From the NCBI GenBank assembly GCA_019828595.1, contig JAHQRK010000008.1, positions 496,001-560,000 of the forward strand: a stretch of 64,000 nt of DNA, in the 5' to 3' direction. Below the pieces are notes generated by a model. That model was not told where the DNA came from, did not search any database, and saw only the letters and a program-made list of their open reading frames with translations. The DNA comes from Aphanomyces cochlioides. Taxonomy: Eukaryota; Oomycota; Saprolegniomycetes; Saprolegniales; Verrucalvaceae. Made by a program: the position numbers and the translations under genes. This document shows positions 12,493 to 23,288 of this stretch, in pieces. The stretch's first letter is position 1. Each line of letters opens with the position of its first letter.

Positions 12493-14778
12493 ATGACCAA
12501 CTCGTTGTTCACACCGATCAAAGTTGGCTCTACGGAATTGGCCAACCGCATCTTGATGGCCCCTTTGACCCGCGCTCGTGCCGGCTTGGACCATGTCCCT
12601 AACGACTTGATCAAGGAGTACTACACCCAACGTGCTTCCGCCGGTCTCATTATTACGGAGTGCGTCATGATCGCTCCCAAGACGTCTGCTTTCATCGGCG
12701 AACCTGGTATTTACACTGATGAACAATTGGCCAAGTGGAAGGAAATCACCGACTCCGTCCATGCCAAGGGCGGTAAGATCTTCGCCCAAATCTGGCATGG
12801 TGGTCGCGCTGTCCACCCTGACAACAACGACGGTGCTGAAATTGTCGCTCCTTCGGCGATTGCTATTGAAGGTGAAGTGCACACGTTGAAAGGAAAAGCT
12901 GCCAATGCTGTGCCTCGTGCCTTGAAAAAGGAAGAAATTCCCGCCATCGCTGAGACCTTCGCTACGGCCGCCAAGAACGCCATTGAGGTCGCTGGTTTTG
13001 ATGGTGTCGAAATCCACGGTGCCAACGGCTACTTGATCGATCAATTCTTGCGCGACGGCAGCAACCAACGCACTGACGAATACGGTGGCTTGCTTGAAAA
13101 CCGCACTCGCTTCTTGACCGAAGTGTTGGCTGCTGTGACCAAGGCTGTGGGTGCTGACAAGGTCGGTATCCGCTACTCGCCATTGAACAGCTACAACTCG
13201 ATGAAAGACAGCAACCCTGAAGCTTTGAGTGAAGCCGTGGCCAAGATCTCTCAAGATTTCAACCTGGCTTATGTCCACGTCATGCGTGCTGATTTCTTCC
13301 AGGCCCAAAAGGGAGACATTGTGCCAATCTTCCGCAAGAACTTCAAGAACACGTTGATTGTCAACATGGGTTACACGAAGGACGAAGCCAATGCTGCTAT
13401 CGCCGCTGGTGAAGTGGACGCTGTTGCTTTTGGCACTGGTTTTTTGGCGAACCCTGATTTGCCAGCTCGCTTCGCTCAGAATGCTCCTTTGAACACTCCT
13501 GACGCCGACACGTTCTACGTCGGTGGTGCCAAGGGCTACACTGACTACCCAACTTTGTCCAAGGACTTGTTTGCCCCTATCAAGGTCGGTGCCAACGATT
13601 TTGCTAACCGCATCTTGATGGCCCCTTTGACCCGCGCCCGTGCCGGCTTGGACCATGTCCCCAACGACCTGATGAAGGAATACTACACCCAACGTGCTTC
13701 CGCCGGTCTCATTATTACGGAGTGCGTCATGATCGCTCCCAAGACCTCGGCCTTCATCGGCGAACCTGGTGTTTACACTAACGAACAATTGGCCAAGTGG
13801 AAGGAAATCACCGACTCTGTCCATGCCAAGGGCGGTAAGATCTTCGCCCAAATCTGGCATGGTGGTCGCGCTGTCCATCCTGACAACAACGATGGTGCTG
13901 AAATTGTGGCCCCATCAGCGATTGCTATTGAAGGTGAAGTGCACACGTTGAAGGGAAAAGCTGCCAACGCTGTGCCTCGCGCTTTGAACAAGGAAGAAAT
14001 TCCTAGAATCGTCGAATTCTTCGCTAGGGCCGCCAAGAACGCCATTGAAGTCGCTGGCTTTGACGGTGTCGAAATCCACGGTGCCAATGGCTACTTGATC
14101 GATCAATTCTTGCGCGACGGCAGCAACCAACGCACTGACGAATACGGTGGCTTGCTTGAAAACCGCACTCGCTTCTTGACCGAAGTGTTGGCTGCTGTGA
14201 CCAAGGCTGTGGGTGCTGACAAGGTCGGTATCCGCTACTCGCCATTGAACAGCTACAACTCGATGAAAGACAGCAACCCTGAAGCTTTGAGTGAAGCCGT
14301 GGCCAAGATCTCTCAAGATTTCAACCTGGCTTATGTCCACGTCATGCGTGCTGATTTCTTCCAGGCCCAAAAGGGAGACATTGTGCCAATCTTCCGCAAG
14401 AACTTCAAGAACACGTTGATTGTCAACATGGGTTACACGAAGGACGAAGCCAATGCTGCTATCGCCGCTGGTGAAGTGGACGCTGTTGCTTTCGGCACTG
14501 GTTTCTTGGCGAACCCTGATTTGCCAGCCCGCTTCGCCCAAAACGCGGAATTGAACACTCCTGACGCCGACACGTTCTACGTCGGTGGTGCCAAGGGCTA
14601 CACTGACTACCCTGCTTTGGGTGAAAAGGTCGAAGCTCCTGCTGCTGCAGCTGCCACCGAAGCCACGACTGAAACCCAGCCATTGTTGGAAGGTGAAGCT
14701 CCTGCCCCCAAGCCTTCTTCCCCTGCCTTGGACCCTGCCGCTGAAGCTGACAGTGGCTGCAAGTGTGTGATTATGTAA
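12493..14778 (+). CDS. Tandem fusion of two Old Yellow Enzyme (NADPH:flavin oxidoreductase) domains with C-terminal CaaX box
   Basis: FMN-dependent ene-reductase of the NemA/12-oxophytodienoate reductase type, which reduces activated C=C bonds with NAD(P)H. One intronless frame of 761 residues from ATG 12493. A longer reading would need a TTG start, so I use the ATG that begins M-T-N-S-L-F-T-P-I-K. Two full OYE barrels follow head to tail with a repeat period of 1062 bp (354 residues). Each has P-L-T-R-A-R, the flavin-side I-W-H-G-G-R, and the substrate-binding H-x-A-N-G-Y motif. After the second barrel comes an Ala/Pro/Glu-rich tail of about 50 residues ending C-K-C-V-I-M, a perfect farnesylation-type CaaX box. 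OYEs are usually single-domain soluble enzymes of about 350-400 residues, so both the fusion and the predicted lipid anchor are unusual. Membrane attachment is inferred from the motif only. Confidence 0.93.
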   Translation: MTNSLFTPIKVGSTELANRILMAPLTRARAGLDHVPNDLIKEYYTQRASAGLIITECVMIAPKTSAFIGEPGIYTDEQLAKWKEITDSVHAKGGKIFAQIWHGGRAVHPDNNDGAEIVAPSAIAIEGEVHTLKGKAANAVPRALKKEEIPAIAETFATAAKNAIEVAGFDGVEIHGANGYLIDQFLRDGSNQRTDEYGGLLENRTRFLTEVLAAVTKAVGADKVGIRYSPLNSYNSMKDSNPEALSEAVAKISQDFNLAYVHVMRADFFQAQKGDIVPIFRKNFKNTLIVNMGYTKDEANAAIAAGEVDAVAFGTGFLANPDLPARFAQNAPLNTPDADTFYVGGAKGYTDYPTLSKDLFAPIKVGANDFANRILMAPLTRARAGLDHVPNDLMKEYYTQRASAGLIITECVMIAPKTSAFIGEPGVYTNEQLAKWKEITDSVHAKGGKIFAQIWHGGRAVHPDNNDGAEIVAPSAIAIEGEVHTLKGKAANAVPRALNKEEIPRIVEFFARAAKNAIEVAGFDGVEIHGANGYLIDQFLRDGSNQRTDEYGGLLENRTRFLTEVLAAVTKAVGADKVGIRYSPLNSYNSMKDSNPEALSEAVAKISQDFNLAYVHVMRADFFQAQKGDIVPIFRKNFKNTLIVNMGYTKDEANAAIAAGEVDAVAFGTGFLANPDLPARFAQNAELNTPDADTFYVGGAKGYTDYPALGEKVEAPAAAAATEATTETQPLLEGEAPAPKPSSPALDPAAEADSGCKCVIM
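13027..14492 (+). repeat. Internal tandem duplication with identical 404-bp tract
   Basis: The two OYE halves are offset by 1062 bp. Bases 13027-13430 and 14089-14492 read identical, including third codon positions, while the sequence on both sides differs at scattered, mostly silent sites. This indicates recent gene conversion within the fused gene. Confidence 0.8.
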
Positions 14779-14991
14779 ATTGTAGATCTACGTAGACTTA
14801 TCCTGCCAAATGCATTCTTTGCTTGAGAGTGTTTAGTTTCACAGTCTCAAATGTCCATCGCCCATTGTGCGTTTAGTAGAACTGAAGCTAATACTACTAA
14901 CGGAGGATACTGAGATGGTGATACAATTAGTAGTACTCTAATGTTTGTACTACTGACGTACTAAGTTTGCTCCAAATTACCACTATCTTTT

Positions 14992-15307
14992 GAGGCTGGT
15001 CGGGGAATGTCGGTGTCGATGTCTGTCAGTGTTTTACGATAAATCCAGCCCTCTGATTGGCTAATTTGTCAAATTTCCGGATAATTAACAGTTTTGCAGT
15101 CTGTCGATGTTTCCGGATTTTCTCAAGCATCGACGCAGTTTCCCAGGCATTGATGATGCATCAATGCCCGTGAACGCCTGGCAATGCCTCAGGAACTTTT
15201 CAGAAAAAACGAAGGATTAATCACAGAAAAATTTGAAAAAGTAACACGAAGACGTCCGGATATCATCGATGCCCAGACATCGACATTGACGATTCCCGAC
15301 CAGCCTC
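14992..15307. mobile_element. Small foldback/MITE-like element
   Basis: A 316-bp noncoding unit with imperfect terminal inverted repeats of about 40 bases: GAGGCTGGTCGGGGAATGTC at 14992-15011 is mirrored by the complement ending at 15307, and both arms continue with a shared GTCGATGTCTG core. A further internal CATTGATGATGCATCAATG-like palindrome sits near 15149-15168. No coding capacity. No clear target duplication: short T-runs flank both ends. It resembles a MITE or other nonautonomous foldback element; the parent transposon is unknown. Confidence 0.6.
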
Positions 15308-16335
15308 TTTGATCCTTTAAATTGCATATTGTTAGTATTGTCGATTTCGCACAAATTTGGACTTTCCAGTCTATTAGCCGAATCGATTTTGAATGTCTTT
15401 TTCTATGAAAATGTATCTTTTACCAGTACTGTTTAAAGAGTTCTTCCTAGAGCCATCAGCCACTCTGGGGATGCGTAGCTTTTGCGCAAGGAGCTATTGT
15501 TGTTGCGATTTTCCTGTTGACGTCAAGTCGCGAATATAAGACAGTGCAAATTTAAATAAATATGATTGGCTAAAACATTTTTAACGTGATATGATTGGCT
15601 AGTCGATTCACAAATCGATTTGCCCAGTCGATTCGATTCGCCAGGCAACTCCAAATTCGAATCGATTAGACAATATTAAATTGGAGCAAAGAGTTGATCG
15701 TGTTTCAGAATATCTCGTGTTAATGGACGAAAATGTCGTCATTAAATTGAAACAAGTCCACTGTGAGCATGAATCAGTTGGGTCGTGAATGCTCGACAGC
15801 TTGCTATTGACTCATAGATCTACTGAGCTCCTCAATGGCTAATTAGACAGCTACAGCCAGTGGCTAGCGTAAATTTCCGTGGGGAATGACAAGGGCGACT
15901 CGTGAGCTCAACTAGCTCACTGGCTACAGTGTCCTCGACACCGTTCTTGGCCTTGTCATTCGAGAGGACGCAGTGTCGTCGACACCAGCACGCACGACAA
16001 GACCAATGAGATGGTGTGGTTTCTGTATCAATCAGAACGTTCAATCGCATTCTGACTCCACGAAGCCAACCCACGACCCTTAACCGTCCCCCCCCCGTTC
16101 TCGACCGTGCGATGCAAACTAATCAACCCAGTTGCTCGTAATAGTTAGAGCAGCTTGGCCTTTGTCTCTCTGGCACCGCAAAGCGTTCGAGACTGCTCGC
16201 TGATGAGTCCAAGAGGTCTAGCATTACTACAAGCTGTGGTGATCGTGGCGAACCAGGTGTCAAGTTGACGGCACCTAATAATTTATACTTGAGGTTTGTA
16301 TACTTTGGCAGTCACCCATTCTTTTTTGACCAACC
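15308..16335. other. Intergenic region upstream of second kinase
   Basis: No gene recognised. It contains repeated ATGATTGGCT (near 15561 and 15590), local repeats of the form TCGATTCG/AATCGATT (15600-15665) and a run of ten C (16088-16097). These are low-complexity or regulatory-like features without an assignable function. Confidence 0.45.
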
Positions 16336-18365
16336 ATGAGAAGCAGCTGTATGAATAACTGCAGCGAGTTTGTTACTCTCATTCACTTGAAGCGTCTCAG
16401 CAGCAGGTGCATGCGATACGAGAGGAGGCAGCTTCTCCTGGCTGTCGCCAACGATAGCTGCGCCACAGCTCAAACCGCCTACTCGAACGGCTTGGCGGTC
16501 TGCAATTATATTCCACAGAAATCCTGCGGTGACAGCTCGTGCCTCCACAACAACCAGATCTGGTGCAATGCGACGATCTGCTCTAGCGTCTTGGCCATCA
16601 CGAAAAACACATCCGCTAGCTGCCAATTGACACCAGCCATTCCGCTACAGCTTTGCAATGTACAATGCTATCGTTGACCGTCTGTCTAGACTTTTTTATC
16701 GTAGTCGCAGTGCCTTGCCACGATGTTGAAACTCGAACAACTCTATACGACTTGCAGCAAGAAACCACCGACATTGGAATCGTGTACTGCGTGTCAATCC
16801 ATCATGACAAGCGAGACGGATCTGTCGAATACATGTACGTAGACCCGCAGAGTTGTTTGGATCTTGGTGGACAATCTTCTAGGTGGCCTCATCAACTCGA
16901 CCGCAGCTATGAGAGTATCTCTCGCCGCGACAATTTCAATCTGCCAAGCTAATTTCCCGCAGATTCTAATGGCCCCAACCACAACCAACGACTCAAATCC
17001 ACAGCTCATAGCCATTATACTTGTCGTGGGGTTGATTGTCGTCGTCAGCGTTCTCTCGCTCGTCTTCATGCAGGTACACCTGACGTCCCCTGAAATTTAA
17101 TCTGAAGCAGCTCATGGACAGTTTCGTAAATACCGCCATGCACGACGAAGATCGTCTATTTACCGCAGCTCCTTGCAGCGACGACGGACGTCGATTTTGA
17201 GCTTTGAGAGCCAGGAGCCTTATATTCTCAAGTCGCCGTCCGATTACGATGTCGAGTTGACGTCGCCCAAGAATTCGATCATTGAAGATGTCCGCTTTGA
17301 CAAGAAATTCACGCAGTTTCGCATCCCCGTCGAGGACTTTAAACAGAAAACACCGCTCAAGACTGGCGGGTACGCTGTTCCATTAATTGGGAATGGAAGT
17401 TCGGCACCTTCTAGGCTAGCCATGCGCTGTTGTTTCGAGCCCTGTGGAAAGAACGCGACGTCGCGATCAAACAAATTGCACCGAGCCATGCCAAGGACTT
17501 CCACGCATTGCAGGTACTTGTCGATTTCAAATCACAACTTTTTCTCATGGCAATTTTGATATTTTCCTGTAGGAATTCATGCGTGAAATTCGACTCTCCG
17601 CTTATCTTTGCCACGAACACATTGTGGAATTCCTTGGCATTTCATGGCTGACGCTCAAAGACATCTCGATCGTGACAGAATACATGGTCCATGGCGACGT
17701 CAGCTCCGTGCTACGAAGCCAGCGCCAGGCAGCAAATCCATGGCTTCATTGGTATGCTCCGACCAAGCCTGAAGCAGTTCAAACCATCCAACTGGGCTTT
17801 CATCACCGCCTCAGTCCTTGCAAATTGTCCATCGCGCTGCATGTTATCCGCGCATTGGTCTATTTGCATGCAAATCACGTCGTCCACCGTGACATTAAAT
17901 CGAAAAATGTCGTGCTGGACACGATGTACACGGCAAAGTTGTGCGATTTTGGTATTTCGAGGAGGATTTCAGCCGTGATGACAGCAAATCGAGGCACGGT
18001 GTCGTACATGGCCCCTGAAGTAATTTCTCCTTTGAAAATTCGCTCATGCGATGCGTTTGTAGGTCTTTCAAGGGAATAAATACACTGAGATGGCCGATAT
18101 TTACAGCTTTGGTGTCTTTCTCTCGGAAATGGACAAGCTAGATTCTCCCTATGTTGGCGAAAAAGACGATGACATGGACGCAGATGTCTCGTTCCCCGAA
18201 GCAAAGATTGCCTTGATGGTGGCGGCAGGAACGCTCAAACCCACATTTACAGACGCGATGCCTCGAGAAATCCTCGATTTGGCGCAGCGGTGCTTGGAAT
18301 TCGACGCGACTTTGCGACCGACCGCAGTGCAATTAGAAAAAGACATTGAAAGTCTTAGCGAATGA
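16336..18365 (+). CDS. Receptor-like Ser/Thr (TKL-type) protein kinase, second copy
   Basis: Membrane kinase on the plus strand with short introns. The extracellular part (about 16400-16980) is cysteine-rich with N-x-T/S sites. A transmembrane segment (L-I-A-I-I-L-V-V-G-L-I-V-V-V, about 17008-17070) is followed by an intron after M-Q near 17071-17110. The cytoplasmic kinase has V-A-I-K lysine (about 17460), H-R-D-I-K-S-K-N (about 17885), C-D-F-G (about 17940), Y-M-A-P-E (about 18006) and D-I-Y-S-F-G-V (about 18096), ending at 18365. The glycine loop is weak: the best splice (acceptor near 17417) gives T-G-G-H-A-L-L-F instead of a GxGxxG pattern. The N-terminus is uncertain: ATG 16336 is used, but ATG 16411 is possible and no strong signal peptide is visible. 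It is laid out like the kinase at 7559-9738 but clearly diverged. Confidence 0.8.
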
Positions 18366-18369
18366 ATTA

Positions 18370-19941
18370 TTATTCTTCCATCGCGTCGTCCGCCGTCGCA
18401 GCTGATGTGCCATATCTCACCAGCAACTCGTTGCGATCTTTCGGCGGATTGTCCATTAAATCTTTCAATGCCAGCGTCGGTGGCGTTGAGGCTCCACTGA
18501 CAACACAGGAAATTCCATAAGCTACGCCATAAGCATCGACAGCGCCTGGGATATCCCCCGTGATAATTTGGACCTAAATCTACATCAAACATTGCATAAT
18601 ATCAGGCGTACCTGGGCTAACTCGTCGTAGTAAATGGTTTTTTCATGGTGGGCTTCAGGCACGACGTATTCAATGGCTGAAATTAAATCACTCCACATCG
18701 ACCCGAGCGTCTCGATGTCGTGGTTGAGCCCTAGAAAACTTGTAGAGTCCTACAGGATCAATTTGGAAATTACCTTGAGCGCCTTTGAGGCCCAAGTTAT
18801 CCAAGGCCCAGAAGAGCAAATAATGAAAGCGATGGAACGGCGTCGAGGCTTCAATCCGCAGGATATCGCGATAAGTTGTCGGTAAATTGGCTTCTAGTTC
18901 TTGCTCCATCGTCTTGATGGCTTTGACTTGAGCTACGGACCAAGCCTACAATTCAAATTGAGCTCTCAGGTTGCTTTCAAAGCGACAAACCTGATGGCAA
19001 ACTGAGCAGCGATATGTTTCGACTGGTTTTGTTGGAAATGGATGGACAAGACCAGTGCAACCATTCAATCGGCATTGATAAGCTCGCGTTTTGTCAGGAA
19101 ATTCAGTGCAAGCTCGACAAACACAAGTAAAACCATACCTGCGCGCAAGCTTTAGTCCAGACGGTGATTTCTCTGTGGCTTACCCTTGCTGCATATGCTC
19201 TTGACGTTCTTGAAGCGGCCTGTAAAACATATTTCCATAATCGATCGACAATGGTTCATTCACTTGAATCGGTCGAATCGCGGTCACCCAAAGCGTGCTC
19301 TCAAAAGTTGTAAAGCTGCAGTTGGCATAACAATTGTGCTCCATCAGACATGCCGAGAGGAATAGTCCCGTTCCCCCAAGAGCTTCAAGTTCGTGCGAAT
19401 TTGTACTGAGAACGCCGATGATTTTGGCCAAAGTTGGAGCCGTCACTTGGGTAAACGCGGCTGGAAAGCGTTTGATGAGCTGCTGTGCGGTGTCGAGGCA
19501 CGCAGCTTCGTTGGCATATGAAAGAGACAACATATTATCCAGAGACGATGGATTTTGAAGGAACTACAGGCAAAATGCTCGTTAGATAAATCATTATTGA
19601 GGTGGAGATACCTTGGTGACACATTTTAGGATGCATTTCGCACGATCGACTTCGCCAATCATGTCCAAGGTACGCATGGTCGAAAGAAGGTTGAAAAAGA
19701 GGTTGTGCATGTTTGGATGGAAGTCATTGGCGCTTTCGTTGCTGTCCAAGAGCTGGGTGAAAGTTGCTTGCTTGGACTGGAGTAAGCTTTCAGCTGTACA
19801 ACTCGCAAAAACGAACGCTTCATCCTGAAAGACAATCTCTCCGGGCTGGTATGGACGTGTGACTATCACGTAGCGTCCTTTCGCTGCATCCTGAGCGACT
19901 TGGACGGCCGCTTGACTCAAGACTGGCACGCCTGGCAGCAT
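18370..19941 (-). CDS. SMYD-like SET-domain lysine methyltransferase
   Basis: Putative SAM-dependent protein lysine methyltransferase, minus strand from ATG 19941 to TAA 18370-18372, with several short introns. The first exon has the SET start (G-R-Y-V-I-V-T-R-P-Y-Q-P-G-E-I-V, about residues 22-37). The core SET motifs are in the exon 19180-19533: L-M-E-H-N-C-Y-A-N-C in place of the usual N-H-S-C-x-P-N, then L-S-I-D-Y-G. A cysteine cluster follows (about 19010-19140, C-x-C-x2-C then C-x4-C and C-x2-C), as in the post-SET zinc site, then a helical C-terminal region. No MYND finger is visible between the SET halves. The stop lies 4 bases from that of the convergent kinase gene, so the two 3' UTRs must overlap. 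The altered catalytic-core motif makes activity uncertain. Confidence 0.75.
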
Positions 19942-21144
19942 TTGACCTCAACCTGTTCATTGGATTGGTTGACTAAATTCCAATGCATTTTCCACTTTAA
20001 TTGGATAAAATTAAGGAATAGTCAACAGAAATAACTCTATAATCGTATATAACAAATATTTATTTATAGATATAGTATATCAAATGTAAAGGTGAACTTT
20101 TGCTTAAAATTGATCAACCATATATAATAGGATATAATATTATACAGTTCTAGAAATACTCTTTGATTGAAAGCTTATTGATTATCGCATGAGTTTTCAC
20201 TACGTCATAGATAAGTCAACATAAACACCATATTAACAGTTTTTTAAATGGAATTGATTGGAGCTGGAAGTTTCTCCAGTCTTTGCCAAAGTGAGCGAAA
20301 GTCAATTCTCTACAATCGTTCAACAAAATCTATATACTACTGTATATGGATGGATATTAAGTTTGAGAGAAATCGAGTTGTCTTATGGAGCAAGCGAGGA
20401 TTCAGCTTGCAAATCATAACCTCCTCAAGAAGACCTATTGATCTAACACAGTCCGTAGTTAAACCTTATCATATTTACTACTTGGAATGCATTTTGTACT
20501 TGCTCTTTGGCCCTCTTCAAGTGGACTTCGATGGAGTACGTCGGATCACTATCCCAAGCAGACAAACAGAAAATTTGATATAAAAGGATACAATAAATAA
20601 TATTTTACAAGAAAAATTTTGTATGTTCATTGGGATATATTTTGGATTTGTTTATTAGTTCTCACAGTATATGCATTTTCAACGTATTCATTGCGATTGT
20701 GCACTTTCAACGTGAAAGATCGGTTCGCAATAGATGCATCCTTGCGCTTCTCGAAATACTATGATGGGACGACAAACCCCCGTTATTAATAGTATTCTAT
20801 CCAAGATGTGTATTCCTCTCCAACCTCTGGCACCAGACCTGTCAACGTCAACAGTTCTACAGTACAACCAAATGGTAATCACAACCCGTCTGCACTTTGT
20901 GGGATCGTTGAAAAACGCCCGTCGAGTCAAAGTCCATCTGGGGCTCTTTCAGCTTGCCGCGGCGGCGACAAGCGGCTGGAAGGTCGCATTCCCATCGTTA
21001 TGCTCTCAATTGATCGTAGTGCGAGCCAGGGTAGACGCTGGGACGCTGACCATTTGGGCTTGAAGTTGACGTGTTGGGAAGTAATCAACAAAAAACCTAT
21101 TTTTAGTTTTTCAAGTTTAGGGAAAGTGCACTTTGGTTTATTTC
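19942..21144. other. AT-rich intergenic region
   Basis: No recognisable gene. Bases 19990-20700 are very AT-rich. Two adjacent ATTGG sequences (19959-19968, CCAAT boxes in minus orientation) lie just upstream of the SMYD-like start. A 111-residue plus-strand frame at 20248-20583 has no recognisable domain. The right end is the promoter of the first acyl-CoA oxidase gene. Confidence 0.45.
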
Positions 21145-23288
21145 ATGACGTCGACACTTCCCCCCGCGGATCTCGCCCCAGAGCTCCTCAAGAAAGAGCG
21201 CTCGACGGCAACATTTGAAGTGCAATCGTGCATTGATCTCGTCCATGGCTCGCGCGAACATCAAGCGCGTCGCAAGCAGCTTTTTAACCTCGTCGTGGCC
21301 GACCCAGTGTTGAGCGACCGCGAGATGAACTCGCGCAACCACCACGAACGCTACACCAAGGCGTTGGAGAAGGCCCACGCGTTCATTCAATTGCTCAAGA
21401 AGAACAACATCACAGACCAAAGCGAAACGACGATCGTGTACCAATTCGTTGGCGAACCGCTTCCGATCGATGTCCACCGAGCAATGTTCGTCCCTACTTT
21501 GGAAACTCAAATGGACGACGAACAGCGCGCTTACTGGCTTCCGAAGGCCGAGTCGTTTGAAATCACAGGAGCCTACGCCCAGACTGAATTGGGCCACGGC
21601 TCGAACGTCCAGGGAATTGAAACCACCGCGCATTACGACGTCAAGACGCAAGAATTTATCCTCAACTCACCCACGCTCACCAGTCGCAAGTGGTGGCCTG
21701 GCGGATTGGGCAAGACGGCTAACCACTGCGTTTTGCACGCTCGTTTGTTCTTGAACGGCAAGGATCATGGTATTCAAGCTTTTTTGGTCCCCATCCGTGA
21801 CACCAAGACGCATGAATCGCTGCCTGGTGTCACTCTTGGTGACATCGGCCCGAAAATTGGTTTCCAGTCGATTGACAATGGGTAAAGCCAGCCTTCACAT
21901 GCTTGGCACTAATACCTCGTAGCTTCTGTGCTTTGAACAACGTGCGCATTCCTCGCCGCAACATGTTGATGCGCTTCGCCAAAGTCGCTCCTGATGGCTC
22001 TTTCTCCAAGCCACCCATGGACAAATTGGTCTACTTCACCATGGTCAAAGTCCGCGTCTACATCGTCTTTGTCGCCTTCCGGTACGTTGAGATAGCTCCT
22101 ACTTGTCCTAAATAACATGCTAGATCCTTGGCTGCCGCCGCCACGATCGGCACTCGCTTCAGCGCTGCTCGTGTCCAGGGCACGACTGGCAAGGGCAAGC
22201 CAGAGGTATTCAATTTACAATTTTCTATCGCACTGAACTTTGTAATTAGAACCAAGTACTCAACTATGAAAACCAACAATTGACGCTCTTCCCCTTGATC
22301 GGCCTGGCCTACGCTTGCTTGTTTAGCTCCCGCGTGATGGATGCGCTCTACAACAAAGTCGTCTCCCAACTCGACGGCGATATTGAAATGGGTAAGCTTG
22401 AACCATCGTGTCCATCCGATTTGAACCGAATTTCCAATAGAGCACCTCTACTTGCTCAGCCAACTCCATGCTTCCGCGTCGGGTTTGAAGGCTTTGTTGA
22501 CGGAAGAAGCTGCGAACGGCATCGAACGCATTCGTCGTGCTTGTGGTGGTCATGGCTATTCAGCGGCGAGCAACTTGCCATATATTTTCCAAGAATTTAT
22601 CGGTGCCTGCACCTACGAAGGTACCAAGGACGTCTTGGTCCAACAACACGGCGCTTTCTTGCTCAAGTGTTTGCGCAACCCTGTGCCAGTGTCCAATTCG
22701 ACCTCCTTGGACTTGCTCGGCTTTCTCCAAGTGGATGCAAACTCGACGTGCCCAGCCACGCGTCCTGAACAGTTGCGCGACCCTGAAATCCTCCTCACGG
22801 CATTCAAGGTTCGCGCTCTCAAGGCTTTGCTGCGCGCCGATGCCAACAAGAAGTCGCTCCATTTTGTCACGCAAGCTTCGTTGGCCCATGCTGACTCGAT
22901 TGTCTTGTCTTGTTTCTATGACGGCATTTTGAATGTACAAGACCCAAAGCTCCGTGGTGTGCTCTTGCAGCTCTTCCAATTGTACGGCTTGTGGCGCATC
23001 CAAGCCAACTTGGGCGAATTCCGCTTCGACAACTACTTGAGTGCTGCACAAGGTGAATGGGTCCAAGATGAAGTCTTGGCGTTGCTCAAGGTCGTCCGCC
23101 CTAACGCCATCACGTTGGTCGATGGCTTTGGCTTTACAGATTTCGAATTGAACTCGGCCATCGGCCGCTACGACGGTGACATTTACCGCGCGTTGATCGA
23201 TCGTGCGTCCAAGGATCCCCTCAACAAGACGGACGTCGTGCCTGGTTACCACCAATACCTCAAGCCATTGCTCTCTGCCAAGCTCTAA
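21145..23288 (+). CDS. Peroxisomal acyl-CoA oxidase, copy 1
   Basis: FAD enzyme that catalyses the first step of peroxisomal beta-oxidation, producing trans-2-enoyl-CoA and H2O2. ATG at 21145; a longer reading would need TTG. Five exons with introns near 21882-21922, 22082-22123, 22207-22249 and after 22391. Family blocks: Y-A-Q-T-E-L-G-H-G-S-N-V-Q-G (about 21571), R-K-W-W-P-G-G-L-G-K-T-A-N (about 21684), R-R-A-C-G-G-H-G-Y-S (about 22530), then the C-terminal acyl-CoA oxidase domain. The protein ends S-A-K-L, a PTS1-like peroxisomal signal. First of three tandem paralogues. The 42-base intron at 22082-22123 is absent from copies 2 and 3. Confidence 0.93.

Noticed and set aside
12322..13878. 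Long minus-strand open frame of 518 codons
   Set aside because: Exact antisense of the OYE fusion; codon bias of the plus-strand gene keeps the opposite frame open. The same explains 13915-14541.
20248..20583. Plus-strand frame of 111 codons as a gene
   Set aside because: AT-rich context, no domain and no supporting promoter or splice structure.
22560..23255. Minus-strand open frame of 231 codons, and its counterparts 24056-24673 and 40912-41604
   Set aside because: Antisense shadows of the acyl-CoA oxidase exons; they recur only because the genes are paralogues.
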